Origin: Hetaerina americana | Lineage: Eukaryota > Arthropoda > Insecta > Odonata > Calopterygidae | DNA length: 64,000 nt | Assembly (NCBI GenBank): GCA_022747635.1 | Contig: JAKTNV010000003.1 | Location: forward strand, 12,766,911-12,830,910 | Direction of reading: 5' to 3' | In this document: in pieces, positions 34,692 through 44,067 of the stretch | How positions within the stretch are numbered: position 1 is the stretch's first letter | Layout of the letters: every line of letters begins with the position of its first letter | Notes under the pieces: generated by a model | What the model saw: only the letters and a program-made list of their open reading frames with translations | The model's database searches: none | What the model was told of the DNA's origin: nothing | Position numbers and translations under genes: made by a program

Positions 34692-37600
34692 CTATATCTG
34701 CCTCATTAAACCAGTTGCCCTTAAAAAATTTAAGACTCGATTTATGGACTCAGAGTCATCCCCTAAAATATTTTTTAAGTCTCCCCTTATCTTCAACATG
34801 TCTCTGGTCCCTTGGTATCTTCTACATTCTGTCAGGATATGTTTTATTGTCAGGGGTTGGAGGCACTCATTGCAGCGGGGCTGTTCTTTTACCTCCGCAA
34901 AGAGGTACGAATGAGTGAGGGCAGAGTGTCCTATTCTCAGGCGCGTAATCATGACCTCTTCCCTCCGAATTTTCCGGATGGAAGAGGACCATGGTGAAAC
35001 GACCGGTTTTATTGCCCTGAGTTTATTATTTTGCAGATACTGCCAAGCCTCCTTCCACTGTTGCAAGACCGAGTTCCGCAAGGCGGCCTTTACGTCATTC
35101 ATTGGAACCAAGGTGGAGTCGGTCTCGGGTTTTCGAAGGGCATCCTTCGCTGCCTGGTCAGCTTTTTCGTTACCTCTTATGCCGACGTGACCAGGAGTCC
35201 ATATATAGGAGACCCTGTTCCCCTTTCTCTGAAGGGACAACAGGGTATAATGGATCTCCTGGACTATCGGGTTCACAGGTGCAAAGACCGATATAGATTT
35301 TAGGGCGCTCAACGAGTCGGTGCAGATGAGGAAAGAGCCATTGCTTTCTTTTATTTCTTCTAGGGCCGTCCTTATGGCTGACAGCTCGGCTGTGAAAATG
35401 CTGCATGAAGTGTGCAGTTTTTTCCTCACGACTCCGTGGTAGTGGGACACGACCGCATAGGCACTTGACAACTCTGACTTTGACCCGTCGGTGTAGACGG
35501 GGACAAAGTCAGAAAGTGAGCTGAGGACGGCACTGAAGAGCTGCTGGTATTCGGAATCGGTCGTCTTGGCTTTGCGGCGTGCACTGGCAATTAGTTTAAT
35601 ATCCGGCATTGGCGTTAACCAAGGCGGATACTTAGCATAGGAGACGGGGCATATTTGAGGAAATGTAAAATTTACCTCATTAATAAAATCATTAAAACGA
35701 ACGGCAAAGGGCCTAGTTGCCCTTCTCCGCCTGTTAAATAAGTCTAAAAACCGTTGGTTAAAAACTATGTTAAAACAAGGGTGGTTTGTCTCTGATAAAA
35801 TTTTACAGGCATAATTGCCCATTAAAATCATCCTGCGGGTTTCCAACGGAGGCTCCCCTGCGTCTGCAAGTAAGCTTGGGACTGGGCTTGTTCTAAATGC
35901 CCAGGTGGCCAACCGTATCCCAGCATTGTGGACACATTTAAGTGGTCTCAAGTAAGACTCTCGTCCTGAGGAATACACTATGGAACCATAGTCCAGTTTG
36001 GATCGCACCAAGCCTCTGTACAATAAAAGCATGGTGGTGCGGTCTGCTCCCCATGTGGAGTGAGTTAAAAACTTTAAAACGTTGAGGGTTTGGCGACACC
36101 TCTCACGTAACACGCGGATATGCTCCCGCCAGTTCAGCTTTTGGTCCAGGATCATGCCGAGAAAGCGGACGGACTCCACAAATGGAAGGATCCTACCCAA
36201 CAGGGTTAGGGTCGGGGTAACGTGATAACCGCGAACACGGTGAAAGTGCACGCATTTCGTTTTCTCCACGGAGAACCGAAATCCGTTCTTTCGCGACCAC
36301 TCTCCAAGTTTGTTTAGAGTCACCTGGGCTTGCCTGGAAGCGCTTGGCAGTCGTGTCGACCGGCAAAATATGGCTAGGTCGTCCACATAGAGCGATGCAT
36401 TCCACCACGTCGTTGATGGCGATGGCAAATAACGTCACGCTCAGTACTGAACCCTGGGGTACCCCGTTCTCCTGTGTAAAAGATCGGGAAAAGTGCTTCC
36501 CAGTCCTTACTTTAAAAAGGCGGTTTGTTAAAAAATTTCTGATAAATAGGGCCATGTTGCCTCTAAATCCCCACTTGTGGAGCGTGTTGAGGATTCTCCA
36601 TCGCCACACACTATCATAGGCCTTCTCCAGGTCGAAGAAGACTGCTATGACGTGTTGACGTTGGAGAAAGGCTTCCTGGATGAAGTTCTCAGTGCGAACC
36701 AGATGGTCTGTCGTGGACCTGCCACGCCGAAAGCCGCACTGAGCGTCGGAGAGCAGGTGTCGACTCTCCAAGCACCACATGAGACGTCGGTTTACCATCC
36801 GTTCCATCACCTTGCACAGGCAGCTGGTGAGAGATATGGGACGGTAGTTGTTCGGGTCATTTTTGTCCTTGCCCTGTTTTGGGATTGGTATCACGATGGA
36901 CTCTCGCCAGGCATTTGGAAAACTGCCCTCGTTCCAAAGTTGGTTGAGGGTATTTAGGACCTCCCCAATCGCAGTTTCCGGAATGTTCCGGAGAAATGCG
37001 TTGTGGATTTCGTCCGCCCCTGGCGAGGTGTAATGGGAGTCTTCGATGGCGGATTTAAGCTCCCAGGGCGTGAAAGGCTCATTGTAGTATTCCCGTGTAG
37101 GACCTGCACCAAATTTGAGAGGGACTCTCTCGCATCGCCTCTTCCTGTTCACAAAGTCCGCGGTATAGCCCTCGTCACTGCTATTGGCCGCGAACTGACT
37201 GGCAAATATGTTGCTTATTTCGGCAGGTGAATTAACCACCCGGCCAGCAACAAGCAATGGCGAGATGACAAATGAGCCCTTGGACCCGGAGATTTTCTTG
37301 ACTTTGTCCCATACCTGACCAAGTGGCGTGCGATGGTTGATGGTAGAGACGTATTCTATCCAGGAAGCCCTCTTGGCCTCCTTGACGGCCCTTCGAGCTC
37401 GCGCTCTCAGGCGGCGGTACGATGCCAGATTAGTTGCCGTGGGATATTTTTAAAAAATAGTCAATGCTTTTTTCCTCGCCCGAATCGCCCTGTCGCATTC
37501 CCCGTTCCACCAAGGGACAGGAGCTCGATTAATATTCCCGGACGTACGAGGGATACTTTTGGTAGCTGCCGCCAAGAGCGTTGAACTTAGTTTATCGACG

Positions 37601-38373
37601 TTGTGCAACGCGTCCAAACTTGCGTCGTGTTTATATGTAAACGTACGCTTGAAAAGTGGCCAGTCCGCACGGTTAATACGCCACTTTTCCGGAGGTTTTG
37701 AAATGGTGGGCGAAGAGTATTCTTTAACGAGTAGAAGAGGAAAATGGTCACTCCCACAGAGATCGTTGTGGGTGGACATTTTCAGCTTTGGGGCTAGACT
37801 TCTCGAGCATAGACAAAGATCTATTGCTGAGAATTCCCCATTGAAGCTGTTAAACCGGGTTTTTTCGCCGCTATTTAATAAAAACAGGTTAAAATCCTCA
37901 ATAAAGTTGGATAAGATTCGACCTCTCCTATTACTTTGGGTTTCTGGCCCTCCCCAGAGAGGATCATGGGCATTAAAATCTCCCATCAAAATGAACGGCT
38001 GAGGAAGCTGGTGGACAAGGGCTTCAAGGTTCAGGCGGGTCACCGGTGCACCCTCTGGCAGATACACGTTGCATAACGTCATCCTCTCAGGGGTGTGCAC
38101 CGTGACAGCGACGGCTTGGAATGGAGAGTTCAGTTGGACTCGCGAGGTGTAAAGGGCCTCACGGGCCGCAACTGCTACTCCCCCTTGGGCTCGTTGGCCA
38201 CTTAGGTCATCCATTCTAAAAACAGGGAACCCCTTCAGAATACCCTTATCTTCAGCCTTAAAATGGGTCTCTCGGAGACAAATACAAGAGGGTTTAAAAT
38301 CTTGGATTAAAATGGCCAGCTCCTCCTTGTGCCGATAAAAACCATTGCAGTTCCACTGCAGAATGGAACACAT
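34692..38373 (-). pseudogene. LINE ORF2 (endonuclease-RT-RNase H), two lesions
   Basis: Starts at ATG 38373 with the APE-type endonuclease: LQWNCNG, CLRETHF, LMGDFNAHDPLWGG, SAIDLCL and GSDHFPLLLV. A TAA at 37450-37452 interrupts a frame that otherwise continues unbroken through the linker into RT (NNYRPISLTSCLCKVMERMV, QCGFRRGRSTTDHLV, VFFDLEKAYDSVW, NGVPQGSVLSVTLF). A frameshift near 36390 moves the reading to the frame with LYVDDLAIFCRS, the RT active site. RNase H follows (PVYTDGSKSELSSAYAVV, FTAELSAIRTAL, LICTDSLSALKSI, TPGHVGIRGNEKADQAA), then a C-terminal Cys-His motif (CNECLQPLTIKHILTEC). Ends at 34692. Except for these two lesions it is complete, about 1,220 codons. Confidence 0.92.
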
Positions 38374-38392
38374 TTAAAGTGTTAAATTAAAA

Positions 38393-38436
38393 TGAATAAA
38401 TAAATAAATAAATAAATAAATATATAAATAAATAAG
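38393..38436 (-). repeat. (ATTT)n array between LINE ORF1 and ORF2
   Basis: Tetranucleotide run of about 44 bp (aaataaat on the plus strand, one tata interruption) in the 99-bp spacer between the ORF1 stop and the ORF2 ATG. It is the same repeat type as the element's 3' tail. Confidence 0.9.
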
Positions 38437-38472
38437 TTGACTAAAAAGGGGAGATGACCAACTCTATTGAGG

Positions 38473-39801
38473 TTATCGCTTGAAGCGATGTTTCCTCTTC
38501 CACTCGTTTGCGAAGACCTCAGTATCAGAGATACTCTGGTCCTCTTCAATTACCTCCGGCTTCTTTGGCTTCACTGGAGGCGGCGGGGAAGGTGTATTCT
38601 CACGCCCTTTTGGCGTGTTCCCCTTGGTGGTTTTTTGTGGGCTCTTCTTTGAAGGGCCCACAGGAGTAGGTGGCTCCTTGTCCACCTTATTCTTTGTGTC
38701 CTTTACCCTTTTGGGTTTAGGCACTTGCGTGTCCATTGGGGATTCTTTCGGAATCTCTGTCTGCGTGGCGATGGTACACTTTACACATGGCGTGGTTGCA
38801 ACGGAAGCAAAGGACCGGGAGAAAGTTGGGGCGATTAGCGCCCTGTATTTCCTCCTCGCTTCCGCATATGGGATTTTTTCCAGTGTTTTTATCTCCATGA
38901 CTTTCCTTTCTTCTTTCATCTTCGGGCAATCACGAGAGTACACTGGGTGTGTACCCTCGCAATTGACACAAAGAGGTTCCGAAGAGCACTCTTTATCCTC
39001 GTGCGCGTCTTTGCCACAGCGCGGGCAGGTGGCCTTGCCCTCGCAGCGCGACGCGACATGGCCGAACCGTTGGCATTTGAAACAACGCACGGGATTCGGG
39101 ATGAATGGCCTCACTGGTACCGATTCATAGCCCACAAACACCTTGTCGGGTAGTCTATCACGCGCAAACGTCAAGATCACGGAGGTGCTGTTCACGTTTT
39201 CTCCGTTGCGCCTCGTGGTGAGTCGACGACAATCAGTCACTCCCTGAGAGAACATTTCTCTCTTGATTTCTTCCATGTCCACGTATAGGAGGTCGTAGTG
39301 ACTGATGACTCCCCGACAGGTGTTAAGAGTGCGGTGCACCTCCACCTTAATCGGAATGTCATGGAGCATTCCCATAGCTAGCAGTTTTTCGCTCTGTGTA
39401 TCGTTCAGGGTCTCTATAAGTAGTATACCATCCCTGAGCTTCTTCACGCTCTTTGGGTCCCCAGGCACAATCTGTGACAACACTCTGCGAATTAAGAAGG
39501 GAGAAACCTTTCTCAAGGTCTCACCTTCCTTTGCACACGACATAATCAGATAGCGCTTACATGCGCCAATACACTTCTCTCCCCCGCCGGTGTCCGGACG
39601 GGATCTTTTAAGTGGTGGAAAGGGTTTTTCCTCCATAATAATAAATGATTCGTCCCTCGGCCTCCCCACCCGCCACGGAGCCACACATTTGGGTCGCCAC
39701 TCCGCCAAACCGGAGCGGTCGCCAGGGCTAACTCGAGGGATATAGCGCTTCAGGAGTGGTTGTCTGTTTCGGGGTGGATCTTCGGTGCAAGGGCCCACCA
39801 A
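38473..39801 (-). CDS. LINE ORF1, Gag-like nucleic-acid-binding protein
   Basis: Open for 442 codons. Three Cys-His knuckles lie at residues about 240-292: CFKCQRFGHVASRC, CPRCGKDAHEDKEC and CVNCEGTHPVYSRDC (the last a variant). A Lys/Pro-rich basic tail ends in KRKHRFKR. Such proteins bind the element RNA and form the ribonucleoprotein used in target-primed reverse transcription. The first 55 codons are rich in Pro, Arg and Trp and overlap what looks like 5' UTR. Met 56 (39636, MEEKPFPPLKRSRP) is the more likely start, giving about 387 residues. No stop or frameshift is seen. Confidence 0.9.
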   Translation of the reverse strand: MVGPCTEDPPRNRQPLLKRYIPRVSPGDRSGLAEWRPKCVAPWRVGRPRDESFIIMEEKPFPPLKRSRPDTGGGEKCIGACKRYLIMSCAKEGETLRKVSPFLIRRVLSQIVPGDPKSVKKLRDGILLIETLNDTQSEKLLAMGMLHDIPIKVEVHRTLNTCRGVISHYDLLYVDMEEIKREMFSQGVTDCRRLTTRRNGENVNSTSVILTFARDRLPDKVFVGYESVPVRPFIPNPVRCFKCQRFGHVASRCEGKATCPRCGKDAHEDKECSSEPLCVNCEGTHPVYSRDCPKMKEERKVMEIKTLEKIPYAEARRKYRALIAPTFSRSFASVATTPCVKCTIATQTEIPKESPMDTQVPKPKRVKDTKNKVDKEPPTPVGPSKKSPQKTTKGNTPKGRENTPSPPPPVKPKKPEVIEEDQSISDTEVFANEWKRKHRFKR

Positions 39802-40238
39802 AACCCTTACATCTCCGACCTCCCTACGCAGACCCCCACAACCTTGGCACTCGCCACCGGAGCGAAAACGCGACGGAAGCCGATTGACGGGGAGTGGCTA
39901 GCTCCCGGCCTCCCGTTTACGCGAAATCCGGGGCCGAAGAGGGATATCGCTCTCCGGTCCATACAGGGCATCCGAAACCCTGCTGGGAACCAGAAAGATC
40001 ACCCTCCAGGATCCCCTTCTCTCCCTTACGGGTCTCCAGGCACGGCAAACACCTGGGCGGATCGCAGGCCAGATGGTATGGCCGCTCACAGACAGTGGAT
40101 CCACAGCACTGTCCGGACGCATCCCTTGCTGGCTTGGGGTTTGTTTTCGGGGTTTTCTCCCCGCCCTTTTAGTCGCCTCTTACGACAAGCAGGGATACTG
40201 CGGGAGTATTCTCTACCCCCCTACCCGCAGGGAGCCTC
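39802..40238 (-). promoter_or_regulatory. LINE 5' UTR with presumed internal promoter
   Basis: GC-rich leader between the element's 5' end and ORF1. Full-length LINEs carry an internal RNA polymerase II promoter here; that is family knowledge, not seen directly. The block gtcgtaagaggcgactaaaa lies about 60 bp from the start. Plus-strand frames of up to 194 codons here are complement artefacts. Confidence 0.55.
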
Positions 40239-40250
40239 AAATACGATTAA
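40239..40250. repeat. target-site duplication, right copy
   Basis: AAATACGATTAA, a perfect match to 34614-34625, adjoining the 5' end of the LINE. Confidence 0.92.
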
Positions 40251-40502
40251 CTTGCTTGAGCAAAACGATTTCCAGCGAACTCTGCACCTGTCTTTATGTT
40301 TTAAGAATCCCAGTCCTCTTTTACACCCATTTAATCAACAATGAGTTGAAGAAGATCACTAGCCTTAGGGAATCTAGCTGAAAAATCTATTCAATGCCGC
40401 TTGGCTTATAAGTAACTAGTTTACACTGAAAATTTAAAAAAATATATGAAGTAATTTGTACGAGTATTATATATTTTTATACATTTATTAAAACAATTAA
40501 CT

Positions 40503-40722
40503 CAGTAATCAACCCGAATATCGATTTGGTAGGTGATGGTAGATAGTTAAGCTAATCACATTAAGGTAGCAGGTTACTTCCCTTATACCGACTATGGTTT
40601 TCCAGGAAAATCTGGTACCCGAAAAATCACGCAGCTTAGGTGGAGCTGAGGGTGACCCGAGAATTGAGCATGGACCTCCCCGTCAGTAGTCCAACGCTCT
40701 ACCCCTAGACTACTGCGTCCCC
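40503..40722 (-). mobile_element. tRNA-derived SINE, family A
   Basis: On the minus strand the head is gggacgcagtagtctagggg (A-box region), then a B-box-like segment (catgctcaattctcggg, diverged). The body shares ctgcgtgatttttcgggtac with the 13132 copy, and the end complements cagtaatcaacccgaata. It lies 250 bp from the 5' end of the I-like LINE. Confidence 0.75.
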
Positions 40723-40859
40723 ATATATTTTTCCCCAAAAAATTAAGTATTAAAACTAAGTCACTGTATTCAGTTTTATTAAAAAAGAAATAATCGGTTA
40801 CGTGCCAAGCTAGAAGTATTTATAGATTTATGGGAGGATAACCGAGGTCTTTAGTGCCG

Positions 40860-41056
40860 TTACGGATGGATGGATGGCGCCTTTCAATATCACTTGATAT
40901 ATTTTTTCGATATCACTAGATATCGAAAGGCGCCCATCTGACGGTGTACCATTGCTCCACTTCGGGATACAAGTGAAAAAGATCTGCCGTCTCCAGGATT
41001 CAAACTAGGGCCCTCTAGTTGGGAAGTCAGCGCGCTAGCCGCCGCACCAATGCAAT
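40860..41056 (-). mobile_element. tRNA-derived SINE, family B, with internal hairpin
   Basis: On the minus strand: ggtgcggcggctagcgcgct (A-box-like) and, 33 bp on, ctagtttgaatcctggag (B-box-like). The head and body differ from family A. The distal part contains a 16-bp inverted repeat at 40876-40891 and 40919-40934 (GGCGCCTTTCAATATC with one mismatch). No second copy in this window. Confidence 0.55.
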
Positions 41057-42051
41057 GTGTGTCAAACTAAATTATTACAATGTGCAATAACAAGAAGATC
41101 CTATTGTCGATTCGGCATCGAAAACAAAATAACGGGCAGTATCAGTATACATTGCTCGCATTCGATTTATACACATGTGAGGAGACATTTAAATCACGAA
41201 TTACAATAAACTACCACTTTCGGGAAGCTTCTTTCGTAGGCTGTGATGACTTAAAGAGAACAGGCTTCTGTCTTTAAGTTAATTTCCTTCAATGCACACA
41301 AGCTACTGAAACAGAAAAAATCGATCAACCTGAATTGTGACCAGTTGAAAGCATGTCAATCACTGCTGACTCAGCCCATTTGAAAGCATATGTTTTAGGC
41401 CTGCTTTAAGTGTCACGTGACGGAAGAGTGCAGTTGGAGGGTTTACCTTTGAAAGCAAACGATGTCTAATATTTACTTTCACAATACCAGGAAATCGCAC
41501 GAAAATATGTAGGTGGGAAACGCGCATTTTCTTGTGTGAGAAACTTTCGAGTCACCTTTCTTCCAAATCGACCATACTTCTACAAATGCATCATTAAGTT
41601 GCTATTCGATAACAGAGACCAGTTAATTTTCAGGGCGAAATTCAATGAAACTCCATTGACTCTATGTATATTATATTAGATACGAAATTTATACTAGACA
41701 TCAAAATATTACAGAAAACCATTTCTTGCTGAATTAATAACCAGATTAGAATTTTTACACCAATCGCAAGGGATTTCCTCCATTGAGTATGAGGTCAACT
41801 TCCTGAAAACGGGGTTACTTCACGCATTTGAAAGGTTAGAATAAATTGGAATTCATCCGAATCTTTTAAAACAATAGGGGAAACATTTACTACCTAATCA
41901 GATTGAAAGGCCTGGAAAGTCAAGACTCACTTCAGCTGAAATTTCTAATACAAAACTAATCAAGATCAGTAACATCGTACTTTTCGTGCAATCGGAATTT
42001 TAAGATAAGTGTTCAGTCCACTGGAATAATAGGAATTACATACACATTTTT
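41057..42051. other. unassigned; would be intron of the minus-strand gene at 42 kb
   Basis: AT-rich. If the exon at 42060 is real, this is the start of its first intron. No further exon recognised. Confidence 0.4.
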
Positions 42052-42059
42052 CCACTCAC

Positions 42060-42119
42060 CACAAATTCTTGAGGTACCTTGGTCATCCTCCGTCTCACTA
42101 GCATGGGAATGCTAGACAT
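42060..42119 (-). CDS. first coding exon of an unrecognised gene
   Basis: On the minus strand ATG at 42119 (context gcacaATGT, good for insects) starts MSSIPMLVRRRMTKVPQEFV, 20 codons. It ends in phase 0 at a strong donor, GTG|GTGAGT (intron from 42059). The sequence above the ATG is GC-rich with many CpG, unlike the surroundings. An upstream ATG at 42130 opens a short frame ending in TAG after ten codons, a possible uORF. I do not recognise the protein; the basic RRRMTK segment is the only feature. The next exons would lie at lower coordinates, but none could be identified. The alternative is chance. Confidence 0.5.
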
Positions 42120-42460
42120 TGTGCCCTCATGGAACAAGTTTCCGCCGGCCGCGGATTGAAACTTGGCACACGCAATGCTCAGAACAGCCGCCGGTGCTGC
42201 TAGACGGTGTAGACTGCTGCACGCCTGCGAATATAATGGCGCGGAAGGGAGGGGAATAGCAGAGGAACGGAGAGGGGAATGGAATAGAGAAAAGGGGGAG
42301 CTGCGGGGTCTGTGAGCGGTTTAGCGTCGTTTACGCTCAGCTTGCTACCCTTGGAATTCACGACTTAAATACTGCGCATGTGGTTATTCCTCGAGGACTT
42401 CATACAGTCAAAACGCACTCCACCCAACAGCTAACTTTCACTCTTTTCTTGAATGTCCCG
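42120..42460 (-). promoter_or_regulatory. candidate promoter and 5' UTR of the minus-strand gene
   Basis: GC- and CpG-rich stretch directly upstream of the 42119 ATG. On the minus strand a TATA-like gcgcagtatttaag lies at about 42368-42380, next to catgcgca, which resembles an NRF1-type site. An AG-rich tract (cccctttt on this strand) follows. The start site cannot be placed from sequence alone. Confidence 0.35.
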
Positions 42461-42532
42461 CCGTGGGCAACTCGTATTCAAATGCACCCGGCGCCGAATT
42501 GAGGGTGGCAATGTGCAACGGGAGGGTCCGAG

Positions 42533-42552
42533 TGCGATATCTCGATATCGCA
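42533..42552. promoter_or_regulatory. 20-bp near-perfect palindrome
   Basis: TGCGATATCTCGATATCGCA: two 9-bp arms (TGCGATATC/GATATCGCA) around TC. It lies about 415 bp upstream of the 42119 start codon in the same GC-rich region, and could be a dimeric protein-binding site. The role is inferred from symmetry only. Confidence 0.35.
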
Positions 42553-42664
42553 TCTTGGAAACTGATGGCTAGAAGGTGGGCAGAAGTCGGTGGTCGGAGG
42601 GAGCGGAATATGGGTCGCTTGAATGGTCAGCAACTGAACATTAAGTTTCCTAGAAATTGGGGGG

Positions 42665-43200
42665 AGTAGCCGCGACAGTAACTTTTAATGGAGTCATCCG
42701 CTAAGTTTACATTACCAAGCAGCAATTTCAGAGTGTAAAAATCATTCGTCTTGACCGGGCGTCGGACCCGGATCCCCCGATGTCCGGCCGAGTACTTTAG
42801 CCAGTTAAGCTATCGAGGCGTCCTCTTGTACTCCGAAATTTTTGGGGCTTTCAAGGAACTAGATGTTGTGGCGAAATACAGTACATGCAATGTCACAGGC
42901 ATTCGTAGTCGTGAGCGATGCGCCAAAGTCCACAAGGTTAAAGGCAACTTTAAACACTAGGGCCGGACATCGAGGTATCCTGGCTGGAATCCCGATCAAG
43001 ACAAATGATTTTTACTCTCTGAAATTGCTGCATTTTAATGCAACTATAGCGGATGACTCCGTTGAAAGTTAATGTCGCGGCATCTGCCGCAGTGTCTTGG
43101 CATTTGTCAAAGGTCAAACATCCCCAGTGTTTAGAGTTAGCTTTAACCTCGTGGACTGTGACGCATCGCTCATACGACTACAAATGACTGTGGTATTGTA
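42665..43200. repeat. composite fold-back element with tRNA-like core
   Basis: Second copy of the family at 12546. Left arm about 42669-42759 and right arm about 42992-43090 are inverted relative to each other (gcggatgactcc, acactctgaaattg and related blocks). Between them, on the minus strand, lies a tRNA-like head: cgcctcgatagcttaactgg (A-box TAGCTTAACTGG) and ggatccgggtccgacgcccg (B-box GGGTCCGACGCCC), at 42750-42825. It is preceded by the body 3' block (ccgtgg/cctgtgacattg, agccccaaaaatttcgg) at 42835-42960. The right side (43095-43200) repeats the 12812-12900 block. The arrangement fits a tRNA-derived SINE with an adjoining inverted copy. Confidence 0.75.
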
Positions 43201-43823
43201 AGGGGCAAGAAGGGCTTTAAGGAGAAGTGGATAGGCGAGTTGTCCCAGAAGGCCCGAACAACTTTTGAATCGTATGGTTGGAGACATGGAAGGAGGAGCG
43301 ATTTTCAAAATTGTCGCTGCGATCAACTTGGGAGAGTTTGTGAAGTCAATAGGAGCAAAGGTGCGAATTTTCTGGTCTGCGGAATTTATGAATAAGTAAA
43401 ATAATGCTTAAAATGTGATTTGATTTTTCCATCAAGTCACTGCGTCAAGTCCGTGTAACTTATTATGCATCTCCATCATTTGAATATCGAAAACTCCTAA
43501 CTGTCTTGCAAAAGTAAGCGATTTCATTGCATCAATTGCGGTTATCTCTCCATATTCAGGCATTTGCCGCTTCACATTGCACGTATTTATTGGTGTGACG
43601 GAAACCGGATTTCCTGAACAAAATCTTACTTGTACCACAGTGAAAGATCATAGCTACATGAAAGCAGCTCGAGTATTTTGCCTAATATTTTTACAAAAGA
43701 ATGTTAAAAATGATGAGCAAATATATGTATTTTTTCTTTCGCATTTAAGCTTGATTGCTGTGTGTATATATAATATATATTAAATAAATAAATATATATA
43801 TATCTATATTAGATACATAAACA

Positions 43824-44067
43824 CAGTAATTAACCCGAAGGTCGGTTTAGAAGGTGATGGCAGAGCTAACCTAGTACTAAGCCCGACGGATTTACATAGC
43901 CTGCGCAGGGAAAGGAACTGGTCCCCCTACCCTGATGCGTGAATTTAGGGGGGGGCAGTTACTTTCGTAAAGTTTATTAGTAAGCTCTGGCACCCCCAAA
44001 AATTCATACAGCTTGGGTTGAGTCGGTATCCTGAAAGGCTTGCCCTGGTTTCGAACTCGGGCCCTCA
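43824..44067 (-). mobile_element. tRNA-derived SINE, family A, head truncated
   Basis: Starts (minus strand) in the B-box region (gggcccgagttcgaaaccag), so the A-box part is missing. The body includes gaatttttgggggtgccaga-like sequence and a short G-run, and the end complements cagtaattaacccgaaggtc. Confidence 0.75.

Larger units (their letters stand above)
34626..40238 (-). mobile_element. full-length I-like LINE retrotransposon
   Basis: A complete 5,613-bp non-LTR retrotransposon on the minus strand. From its 5' end at 40238: a GC-rich 5' UTR of about 440-600 bp (start gaggctccctgcgggtag; contains gtcgtaagaggcgactaaaa), ORF1 (Gag-like with CCHC knuckles), a spacer with an (ATTT)n run, ORF2 (endonuclease, RT, RNase H, Cys-His end), a short 3' UTR and a (TTTA)n tail. 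It is flanked by a perfect 12-bp duplication, AAATACGATTAA. RNase H after RT and the tetranucleotide tail fit the I group; Jockey elements lack RNase H. ORF1 is open; ORF2 has one stop and one frameshift, so the insertion is young but apparently defective. Confidence 0.93.

Noticed and set aside
38480..39130. 216-codon plus-strand frame
   Set aside because: Complement of LINE ORF1; no domain, while the minus strand has three zinc knuckles.
39760..40344. 194-codon plus-strand frame
   Set aside because: Runs from inside the LINE 5' UTR across its end and the target duplication into the flank, so it cannot be an old gene.
42750..42825. Functional tRNA gene
   Set aside because: A and B boxes are present, but no full acceptor stem closes and the flanks are repeat body; a SINE head is the better reading.
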